From Escarpia spicata (lineage: Eukaryota; Annelida; Polychaeta; Sabellida; Siboglinidae): a stretch of 64,000 nt of DNA. Shown in pieces: positions 26,132 through 35,647 of the stretch. The notes under the pieces are model-generated. The model was not told where the DNA came from, searched no databases, and saw nothing but the letters and a program-made list of their open reading frames with translations. The position numbers were made by a program, and so were the translations under genes. Within the stretch, counting starts at the first letter, position 1. Every line of letters begins with the position of its first letter. Location: contig OZ023211.1 of NCBI GenBank assembly GCA_963995525.1, positions 59,307,127-59,371,126 on the forward strand, given 5' to 3'.

Positions 26132-27459
26132 ATAGTATGCATTTTTGATGATTTCTTACTTCTCTTGTATTTGATCAGATGCATCTGTTTTTATTCCAAC
26201 ACTTCAAATATATTCTGTAGATTAACAATGAACGCTCTAGCTTGTGTTGTATTCTTCAGTAAGTGTACATTAAATCGTTCTTGACCTGTCTGTTTACAGA
26301 CGCCTGTTTTTCTGAGCTTCAGCTTGACTGTTGCCTGAAGTAGATGATGATCACTGCCAACATCGGCGCCTCTTCTAACACGCTCATCTAGTAATGATCG
26401 CCGCCATTTTCTGTTGATCATAATGTGGTCGATTTGGGTTTGGTCCCGAGCATTTGGGGGAAATGCGGGTCAGTCCGTGGATGTCTTTGTGTGAGAACAG
26501 GGTTCCTCCTACCACCGTACTGTTCAAGCCACAAAAGTCACATAGCATCTCACCATTCTCATTCACGGTACCACATCCTTGACTGCCGATGATTCGTTCT
26601 CTTCCGAAATTGTCAGATCCACCCTTTGCATTGAGGTTGCCCATACTAATCAAAACGTTGTGTGCAGGCACTCTCTCCTTCTCGGCTTGCAGCATGCTGT
26701 AGAAGGCCTCTTTCTCCTCCGGTTCTGCATCATTGGTTGATGAGTTACACTGGATGGTCGTAAGTTTGCTGTGCTAGCTTGCCAAAGATGCTGGCTCTCA
26801 GTGGCTCTCAGTAGTCTAGCACTCACTGGTTTCCATTCTTTTCAATCCCTTTGTTGAACATTAGCGCCACTCCTGCAAAATAGCGACTGTCGTCTCTGCC
26901 AGAGAACAAGATTGTCTCTCCTGTTGGGCTGACAATTATGTCTCCCAAAACCTGTATTTCTGCATGGCCTTACTAATTACACGGACGTGTAACTTGTATG
27001 ATTTCATTGTCCTGACACTCCAGGTCCCAATCTGGAGTTTGGGTTTTGCACCCAGTAGGCTAGTCTTCGTGCTACTAGCTTCCTTGCGGCTTTCATACCG
27101 GCTTGGTGCCTCAAGCTTCCTTGGTGGCTGGGACTGTTGATTTTCTTTTACGAGTTTCTGTAACAAGCTGTTTTCTTTACGAGGTAGGGTTGTTAACCCT
27201 ACGCTCAACCCCCAACCTGGAGGGCCAGGAGATCGATTTTAGTCTAACCTCTACCTGTATGGGTGACCCTATCGGGAGTACAATTAAGACTCCCACCGGC
27301 GTAGCTCGCAGGATCACGAAGGCACGCAAGCTACTCCACCACGACAAGATAGCGATCTCGTTGGGGAGACGCATTTATATACATACATGAAACTGAAAGG
27401 GTCCACGATTTTGTCCAGCATACATTCGAGATTATACATATAACCATGTACGGCTGCAT

Positions 27460-27728
27460 GCATTTTATATATACATGTACTTGTTTCAAATATTTACATA
27501 TAGTAACTTGTTCCAGTGTTTACGTATTCTGGATGAATATCAATACTCAATTTGAGATATTGTAAGGTATTTGTAATACTCATTTTAACCATTGAAGTAA
27601 TTTTAATAATATATAACTGTAACCGGCATGGTTACTGAGCAATAAGTAAATTATTATTATTATTAATTTTAATCTATATTATTATTCCAAAACTCCAAGT
27701 ACTCCTTTTGTTATCGTTACTTTTAATA
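27460..27728. repeat. AT-rich repeat, segment 2
   Basis: The words aatatcaatactcaattt, ggtatttgtaatactcattt and ccattgaagtaatttt resemble segment 3 beyond the candidate LTR. No gene is seen. Confidence 0.35.
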
Positions 27729-29385
27729 TGTTAAATCTGTAGACGCTGCCTGAGAAAGCCATTAGGTTCTCTTCCCAGGCGGTGTCAGTTTCCCCAGCAG
27801 TCACCAAGTGAGGGTCATACCCCGGTCACTAAGCCAGGATTAATTATGAGACGCCATCACAGAGTTTCGGAGAGAAGCTGGACAGACAGCGCTCCAGTGT
27901 TTTTCCACGAGGTTTCGTGTTTTAACAGAGATATAAACACAAATGAAGATGTAAGGTGGGTGGACTGAACCAGGATATAATTAACAGCAGATTTATGTAA
28001 TTATCTCCCAATACTTGCTATTAATGGTACTTTTAAGTTCCCCGTGGGAAGGTCAGTTAATTGGTCTGTGTTGACAGTGTGGGTGGAATTCTCCCATCAC
28101 TTACAGCTGTTGTGTATTATGGCATACACAGGTTAAATTCCACTGTTGGGGATAAGGAAGCACTATCTACACAATTGCATGGTTCATAATCTAGTAATTA
28201 GCGTGAGTCTTTAATACTCAATAGGAGATCATTGTGTTGATATGTTCCCTGCTGAGATGCTGGCACAATAGGCTGTGTAATGTGTCTGCAACGGGTGTCG
28301 GGTATCGCTATTCCCTAGGGAGTAGGGACAGCATGTTTACTGTCAGTGGATAGACGGACTGCCCATTGAGTTTAGCAGAGTAGTTTCTACCGAAGGGCTA
28401 TTAATGCCCAGTGTAGTGGGTAACTTATATATTGATAGGATAGGTGTGTTTAATTAAGTTGATTTCTAATTGTTGTTAGCAATTACACTTACATGTACTT
28501 GCAAATCTAGACAACTTCAGCTTATACAGCTGTATATGTGACACTGAGCAGGTGTTCTTACAGCAGCATTACATATGCTATTTTAGTGCATTTTAAGGGA
28601 ACCATTATGTCAGCATACATATAATTATATCGTGTAAGTCATTACTTGGTTTATTTACAGAGAGTGCATGGTGTGATTGCACTGAGCAGTGCTCAAGCAC
28701 TGTGTTAGACTGCAGTTCCCAGTTGGGGTGAGCATTGTTACTTTGCATGTCGTGGGGTATTCCTAATTGGTTAGAGACAATGCAGTTAGACATGCGTTTA
28801 GTATTGATTAATGGACTCTTATTCTATGTGGATGATGAGCCGTTACATGATGATAATGATCATGTATATGTACCGATGCTTTATTATGCATAGAGGAGTA
28901 TCTCATATACATGCGTCTAATTGTAGAAGTATTACAACTGAGTTTATACTGTATTGACATTTTACATTGATTTGATACTGTGTTAATGATACTTAGGATG
29001 CATTTGAATGTATTTCTTGATTTGGGAATACCGTGTTTAAATTAATATAGACATATGTGTTATTGATAGTAAGTCCGTCAAGGAGTATTGCCATTTGGAT
29101 ATCTAGTTACAAATATCACAGGTGCTAGCCTGCTATTTTGTATCTGAGATGATATATATGCAATTTAACTGTATCAAAGTTATGCAAGGAATATTATGTT
29201 TAACGCTGTTGTTGAATGATCATTTGTATCCGTTGTTGCACTTGTCCTAATCGTATGTTATTATGTTGCAGGTTTTTTTGTTTTTTTTGTTTTACTTTGT
29301 ATTTTATAGATTATCAACACAATAAATGATAGTCATCATTTAACCGTGTTGCCTGTCCTCATGGTAAATCCCCCGCTACATAACA
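27729..29385 (+). mobile_element. candidate solo LTR, about 1.66 kb
   Basis: It starts tgttaaatctgtagacg and ends ccgctacataaca, so the ends form TGTTA...TAACA. AATAAA at about 29321 lies some 65 bases before the right end, as in R-U5. No protein remains are visible and no target duplication was found. It could instead be a non-coding DNA transposon. Confidence 0.4.
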
Positions 29386-29830
29386 TTGTGTAGTATTTGC
29401 AAGAAGTTTTGAATATTGTTACTTTATTTTGAGTATTGTGTGGTATTTGTTATACTATTTTACACATCTTAGAAAGTATTGGAAACAATATTTGAGATTT
29501 TGGCAATAATTGTGGATTATTTGCAGTACTCATTTTTTATTCTGCAGAATTTCCAATATCATAGACATTTGCAATAGTAATGTGCAATACAATAATGCAA
29601 ATACAGTGTATATTACATAAATTATTATGTATCCCTAATATCATAAAACTAAGTTTGAATATGAACTACAAAATAACTATATGACGCTGATTATTGTGAA
29701 ATAATATAATTTAAAGGTATACAGTGCAAACATAAGTATTTCCAGTACTTTTACAGTTATTTGCAAAATAGAATAATTTTGAAATTTCAGAATTTGTACA
29801 CACTAACCTTTGTAATCTAGTAATTTGTAG
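29386..29830. repeat. AT-rich repeat, segment 3
   Basis: This is low-complexity AT-rich sequence with tttgagtattgtgtggta, ttgcagtactcatttt and ttgcaatagtaatgtgcaat. It is similar in vocabulary to segments 1 and 2. No coding sequence is seen. Confidence 0.35.
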
Positions 29831-29924
29831 ACATTTCTACAATACAACTGTACCCGTTATAATGTGGCCGGGCAGTTAAATGTGGACATTTGTCCTCTCT
29901 GCAAAACTGTTATGTTACTATATA

Positions 29925-30110
29925 TGTATATATCAACAATATCAAACGCCGCACTCATATCGAGCAGCACTGCCAGCACACCTTTCCTTTTGTCAAGGGA
30001 ATGGAGAGGTCATTCTGAATGCGCACCAGTGCTGTCTCAGTGCTGTGATGTTGTCTGTACGCACTTTAGAAAATGTCCATCAAATTGTTGTTGTCTAGAT
30101 GTTGGCGAAG
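29925..30110 (-). mobile_element. LINE reverse-transcriptase fragment (motif A)
   Basis: On -, 29985 to 29930 reads VLAVLLDMSAAFDIVDI, which is motif A of CR1/Rex-type reverse transcriptases (LLDLSAAFD type). It is short, and the surrounding frame is broken. It has the opposite orientation to the next relic. Confidence 0.6.
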
Positions 30111-30214
30111 TTGGACTGCTACGTGACACTCCCGTAACTTTGAAACAAATGACAAGTTCGATGTAGGCCGGTACTCCAATGCAGCGAGGTAAACTTAACG
30201 ACTTTTTTCCAACA

Positions 30215-30900
30215 TGCATCCTGAGTCAAAATATCACACCAGCAGCTTCAGTACGGAATCTAGGAGTGACCTTTGATTGCGACTTCAATTTCATGCAGAC
30301 AATTAAATTAACACATATCCCAAACGTGCCGTTGCTGTTTTTATTATATCCGTGATCTTTGCCGCATATTCGCCGACACATGTCGCTTTCTGTCACTAAG
30401 ACTATCGCAACAGCTCTTGTTAGCAGCAGATTAGATTATTGCAATTCCCTCCTTCATAATATTGCTATCAAGGATATTGCAAAACTACAACGAGTCCAAA
30501 ATTGTTTAGCAAGGGTAGTCACACAGTCTCCTCGATTCTCCCGCTCAGTGCCACTTTTAAAATCACTGTATTGGCTCCCCGTGCGATATCGCATATATTA
30601 TGTTTAAGATCTGTACAATCACCTACCAAGCCCTTTCATCCAAACAACCTAGTTATTTACACTCAATGCACACACCAGCTAGACATGCCAGACAACTTCG
30701 GTCGTCTAGTTCGAAGTTGCTATCTGTTCCTAGAGTTAAAACAAAGGTTGGAACTCAAACTTGTTCAGTTGCAGCTTCAACTATATGGAATTCGCTTCCA
30801 GTTAATGTTAAATCAGCAGAAAATATTGTTACATTTTGTCGTCAATTGAAAACATATCTTTTCAATATCGCCTAACCTCCGTAGCTTAATTCCTAGCACA
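30215..30900 (+). mobile_element. CR1/Rex-like LINE C-terminal relic
   Basis: + frames read SVRNLGVTFDCDFNF near 30255, then VSSRLDYCNSLLHNIA, LQRVQNCLARVVTQSPRFS and SLYWLPVRYRIYYV up to 30607. After a frameshift, further pieces end near 30875. These are classic C-terminal landmarks of CR1-like reverse transcriptases. Frameshifts and stops show that it is inactive. Confidence 0.8.
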
Positions 30901-31269
30901 TCCATTCATTTGTTGACGACTTTCGTTTAGCACACAAGAACGAGAATGCTTATTCCTTTGGTTTTGGTGCGCCACTGAGCTCGGACTGTCTGAGGATATC
31001 GGCGCGTTAGAAGTGATTTATTATTATTATATGTATAATGTGTTTCAATATAATTAACTTTTACACTTTTTTTATACATTGGACTCCATATCACTTGACC
31101 TTTGGTATCCAGTTATTATTTATGTGCACGGGTTTTCACTGGTCCTACATATATATGTAAAACTATAAAACCCAGTTAATCTATAATGAGTTGCAGCCAG
31201 ATCAATTAAAAAACCCAGTAAATATGAATTAAATAAATATGACCAAATAATAATTGTAATGTAGGATTT

Positions 31270-34200
31270 TGCCCATTTTTCATCACAGAATTCTGCTCGC
31301 AGGGATAACTGTTGTTCTCCTCATCATTCCCTGTCTTCAGGGGTGAGACTGGTTTGGATATGTCATCATTTTCTTTTCTTTCTCTTCCTCCTCATTGCAC
31401 TACTTTCTCTACCACCCTTCTCCATGGTATTTTTCTCCATCCCCCTTTCCATCCCTCCAGGTCTCTCTTCATGCAACATCTCATTTCTTTGCCAAACATT
31501 CTTCTCCCATTTGCTCTACATGACCTGCCCAGTTCAACCGACTTCTCACCAACTTCTTCTTGAAACTTTCTTTCACACCAACACCCTCCCTCAGCTCTTC
31601 CACTCTCCGCTTATCTATTCTCTTTAACCCCATAATTCTCCTGACCCAGTTGTTTTTGCACATTTGCACCCTCTCCTGTTGTTTCTCAGTCATTGCTATA
31701 GTTTCTAGGCCCTACAGGTAGGCTGGTGTCACACTTGTACCCTCTCCTGTTGTTTCTCAGTCATTGCTATAGTTTCTAGGCCATACAGGTAGGCTGGTGT
31801 CACACTTGTACCCTCTCCTGTTGTTTTTCTGTCATTGCTATAGTCTCTAGGCCGTGCAGGTAGGCTGGTGTCACACTTGTACCCTCTCCTGTTGTTTCTC
31901 TGTCATTGCTATAGTCTCTAGGCCATACAGGTAGGCTGATGTCACACTTGTACCCTCTCCTGTTGTTTCTCTGTCAGTGCTATAGTCTCTAGGCCATACA
32001 GGTAGGCTGGTGTCACACTTGTACCCTCTCCTGTTGTTTCTCTGTCATTGCTATAGTCTCTAGGCCGTACAGGTCGGCTGGTGTCACACTTGTACCCTCT
32101 CCTGTTGTTTCTCTGTCATTGCTATAGTCTCTAGGCCCTACAGGTAGGCTGGTGTCACACTTGTACCCTCTCCTATTGTTTCTCTGTCATTGCTATAGTC
32201 TCTAGGCCGTACAGGTCGGCTGGTGTCACACTTGTACCCTCTCCTGTTGTTTCTCTGTCATTGCTATAGTCTCTAGGCCATAGAGGTAGGCTGGTGTCAC
32301 ACTTGTACCCTCTCCTGTTGTTTCTCAGTCATTGCTATAGTCTCTAGGCCGTACAGGTCGGCTGGTGTCACACTTGTACCCTCTCCTGTTGTTTCTCAGT
32401 CATTGCTATAGTCTCTAGGCCGTACAGGTAGGGTGGTGTCACACTTGTGCCCTCTCCTGTTGTTTCTCAGTCATTGCTATAGTCTCTAGGCCGTACAGGT
32501 AGGCTGGTGTCACACTTGTACCCTCTCCTATTGTTTCTCTGTCATTGCTATAGTCTCTAGGCCGTACAGGTCGGCTGGTGTCACACTTGTACCCTCTCCT
32601 ATTGTTTCTCTGTCATTGCTATAGTCTCTAGGCCGTACAGGTCGGCTGGTGTCACACTTGTACCCTCTCCTGTTGTTTCTCTGTCATTGCTATAGTCTCT
32701 AGGCCGTACAGGTAGGCTGGTGTCACACTTGTACCCTCTCCTGTTGTTTCTCTGTCATTGCTATAGTCTCTAGGCCCTACAGGTAGGCTGGTGTCACACT
32801 TGTACCCTCTCCTGTTATTTCTCTGTCATTGCTATAGTCTCTAGGCCGTACAGGTCGGCTGGTGTCACACTTGTACCCTCTCCTGTTGTTTCTCTGTCAT
32901 TGCTATAGTCTCTAGGCCGTACAGGTAGGCTGGTGTCACACTTGTACCCTATCCTGTTGTTTCTCTGTCATTGCTATAGTCTCTAGGCCATACAGGTAGG
33001 CTGGTGTCACACTTGTACCCTCTCCTGTTGTTTCTCTGTCATTGCTATAGTCTCTAGGCCGTACAGGTCGGCTGGTGTCACACTTGTACCCTCTCCTGTT
33101 GTTTCTCTGTCATTGCTGTAGTTTCTAGGCCATACAGGTAGGCTGGTGTCACACTTGTACCCTCTCCTGTTGTTTCTCTGTCATTGCTATAGTCTCTAGG
33201 CCGTACAGGTCGGCTGGTGTCACACTTGTACCCTCTCATGTTGTTTCTCTGTCATTGCTATAGTCTCTAGGCCATACAGGTAAGCTGGTGTCACACTTGT
33301 ACCCTCTCCTGTTGTTTCTCTGTCATTGCTATAGTCTCTAGGCCGTACAGGTCGGCTGGTGTCACACTTGTACCCTCTCCTGTTGTTTCTCTGTCATTGC
33401 TATAGTTTCTAGGCCCTACAGGTAGGCTGGTGTCACACTAGTACCCTCTCCTGTTGTTTTTCTGTCATTGCTGTAGTTTCTAGGCCATACAGGTAGGCTG
33501 GTGTCACACTTGTACCCTCTCCTGTTGTTTCTCTGTCATTGCTATAGTCTCTAGGCCGTACAGGTCGGCTGGTGTCACGCTTGTACCCTCTCATGTTGTT
33601 TCTCTGTCATTGCTATAGTCTCTAGGCCATACAGGTAGGCTGGTGTCACACTTGTACCCTCTCCTGTTGTTTCTCTGTCATTGCTATAGTCTCTAGGCCG
33701 TACAGGTCGGCTGGTGTCACACTTGTACCCTCTCCTGTTGTTTCTCTGTCATTGCTATAGTCTCTAGGCCGTACAGGTCGGCTGGTGTCACACTTGTACC
33801 CTCTCCTGTTGTTTCTCTGTCTTTGCTGTAGTTTCTAGGCCATACAGGTAGGCTGGTGTCACACTTGTACCCTCTCCTGTTGTTTCTCTGTCATTGCTAT
33901 AGTCTCTAGGCCGTACAGGTCGGCTGGTGTCACGCTTGTACCCTCTCATGTTGTTTCTCTGTCATTGCTATAGTCTCTAGGCCATACAGGTAGGCTGGTG
34001 TCACACTTGTACCCTCTCCTGTTGTTTCTCTGTCTTTGCTGTAGTTTCTAGGCCATACAGGTAGGCTGGTGTCACACTTGTACCCTCTCCTGTTGTTTCT
34101 CTGTCATTGCTATAGTCTCTAGGCCGTACAGGTCGGCTGGTGTCACACTTGTACCCTCTCCTGTTGTTTCTCTGTCATTGCTGTAGTTTCTAGGCCATAC

Positions 34201-34735
34201 AGGTAGGCTGGTGTCACACTTGTACCCTCTCCTGTTGTTTCTCTGTCATTGCTATAGTCTCTAGGCCGTACAGGTCGGCTGGTGTCACACTTGTACCCTC
34301 TCATGTTGTTTCTCTGTCATTGCTATAGTCTCTAGGCCATACAGGTAGGCTGGTGTCACACTTGTACCCTCTCCTGTTGTTTCTCTGTCATTGCTATAGT
34401 CTCTAGGCCGTACAGGTAGGCTGGTGTCACACTTGTACCCTCTCCTGTTGTTTCTCTGTCATTGCTATAGTTTCTAGGCCCTACAGGTAGGCTGGTGTCA
34501 CACTTGTACCCTCTCCTGTTGTTTCTCTGTCATTGCTATAGTTTCTAGGCCCTACAGGTAGGCTGGTCTCACACATGCACATAGTACCTTTCCCTTGAGT
34601 TTTCGCGATATGTGCCTGTCTCCTCCCATCACACCTTCTACTTTCCTCCATGCATTCGTCCCTGCTTGTAATCTCCTGCGAATTTCTGTCTCTGAAGAGC
34701 CATCCTCACATACCACTCCATATGTATACAATAAT
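31270..34735 (-). mobile_element. LINE C-terminal relic carrying an internal satellite expansion
   Basis: On -, 34735 to about 34580 reads a LINE-like frame with ETEIRRRLQAGTNAWRKVEG and SRKLKGKVLCACVRPAYL. After the 71-base array, 31693 to 31481 continues with KQQERVQMCKNNWVRRIMGL, LVRSRLNWAGHVEQMGEE and then KRDLEGWKGGW near 31440. The two parts are consecutive pieces of one reverse-transcriptase tail. The array between them repeats the sequence that joins them. Confidence 0.8.
31668..34575. repeat. 71-base tandem array, 41 copies, derived from LINE coding sequence
   Basis: The anchor ggctggtgtc first occurs at 31721, and its last (variant) copy is at 34561. The difference is 2840 = 40 x 71, so length is almost perfectly kept. 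On - each unit reads PAYLYGLETIAMTEKQQERV in one frame and then meets TGA (GTG TGA CAC). Because 71 is not a multiple of three, successive units fall in different frames. Variants ccatacaggtagg and ccgtacaggtcgg tend to alternate in the right half, which suggests a 142-base higher-order unit. Confidence 0.95.
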
Positions 34736-34839
34736 CTTTGATACGATATAAATAATATAAAATAATGGATAGTAATCTTTGAAATTGTGTTCAGATGCTG
34801 TAATGCAAGGTAGTTTTAATTTTTTTTTATCCTATAGTG

Positions 34840-35095
34840 CAGACCTGTTAAATCGAACGTCATCTCAACTTCTCTGGGAAGGATCCGGCCACACTGCAAT
34901 TAATGTGTGAAGACTATTCGTACACAAATATCCACCACTGTCTATAGCCAGGTACTCATTCATACAGCTGAGTGAACAAGAGCAATGTAGAGTGAACAAA
35001 CTTGCCCAAGGTTCGACACCGCCGCACAGGATTCGAACCCGGGTTCTCTCGGTTGAGAATCCGAAACTTTATCCATTGCACCAGTGCGCTCCACA
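34840..35095 (-). mobile_element. tRNA-derived SINE
   Basis: On - a tRNA-like head begins near 35094 with A box TGGTGCAATGG and B box GGTTCGAATCC, 32 bases apart. A central part follows with CCTTGGGCAAG, CATTGCTCTTGTTCAC and CAGCTGTATGAATGAGTACC, which resembles the conserved core of widespread SINE superfamilies of the Deu/Nin type. The head does not fold as a clean tRNA: the acceptor ends do not pair and the anticodon loop is eight bases. It is therefore a SINE and not a tRNA gene. Confidence 0.65.
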
Positions 35096-35540
35096 AATGT
35101 TGTACATGTGGAATAGTCGAGAAATGCTAAATTTCACACCACAAATTTACAGTTGCATCGTGTATGGGGCAAGTTGAATCACTGGACATTTGTATTTAAG
35201 CACAAGCAAAGAGGGGTGTATTGTATATAGTGTGCACACACTTGGATTTAGATTATTATTGAGTAATGTACGGGGGTCAGACCTGATTCACGTTGTGTAT
35301 AGAAGTGGTGCAACAGCAGTTTATACAACAGGGGAGTAATTTTTCCATTATTTCATGGACACACATATTGTGGATGAACCCCAAGCATATATCTATATAT
35401 ATAAATGCAAAATTAACACATTCATGTAAATATATATATGCATTAACTTTTTAATGCTGCAGGTGTAAATTAATGTTATATTGCCACTTTAAAAGTATCA
35501 AATAAAATCAAACAAGTTAATCTATGAAATATCCAATAAT

Positions 35541-35546
35541 TTATTT
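35541..35546 (-). terminator. polyadenylation signal AATAAA
   Basis: AATAAA on - lies about 100 bases after the stop of the 100-residue membrane protein gene, at a suitable distance for its 3' end. Confidence 0.5.
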
Positions 35547-35647
35547 TAAAAAACTATCTGTGATAGACATGTGTGTGGATTATCCTCATCATGATTAAGT
35601 CTTTTTCACTGTGATTTTCAGGATCCATCTTGAAATAGTCTTATAAT

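Larger units (their letters stand above)
24121..27400 (-). mobile_element. decayed LINE (endonuclease and reverse transcriptase), split by an LTR
   Basis: On - from right to left, endonuclease remains include LQIGTWSVRTMKS near 27030, NLNAKGGSDNFGRERIIGSQ near 26610 and RGADVGSDHHLLQATVKLKL near 26340. After the LTR at 25168-26131 come reverse-transcriptase remains: HFLDFEKAFDNVHR near 24860, LIYADDLTLPSHNR near 24555, and LPVLLYGSVCWRVTQQDTNR near 24180. An (AAGT)n tail ends it at 24121. Several stops and a missing middle show that it is dead. The motif order is that of endonuclease-bearing LINEs. Confidence 0.8.

Noticed and set aside
31668..34575. CRISPR-like array
   Set aside because: Units are contiguous 71-base repeats with no unique spacers, in a eukaryotic genome and derived from LINE coding sequence.
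35010..35095. True tRNA gene on -
   Set aside because: A and B boxes are present, but the acceptor stem does not pair, the anticodon loop is eight bases and the sequence continues into a SINE body.
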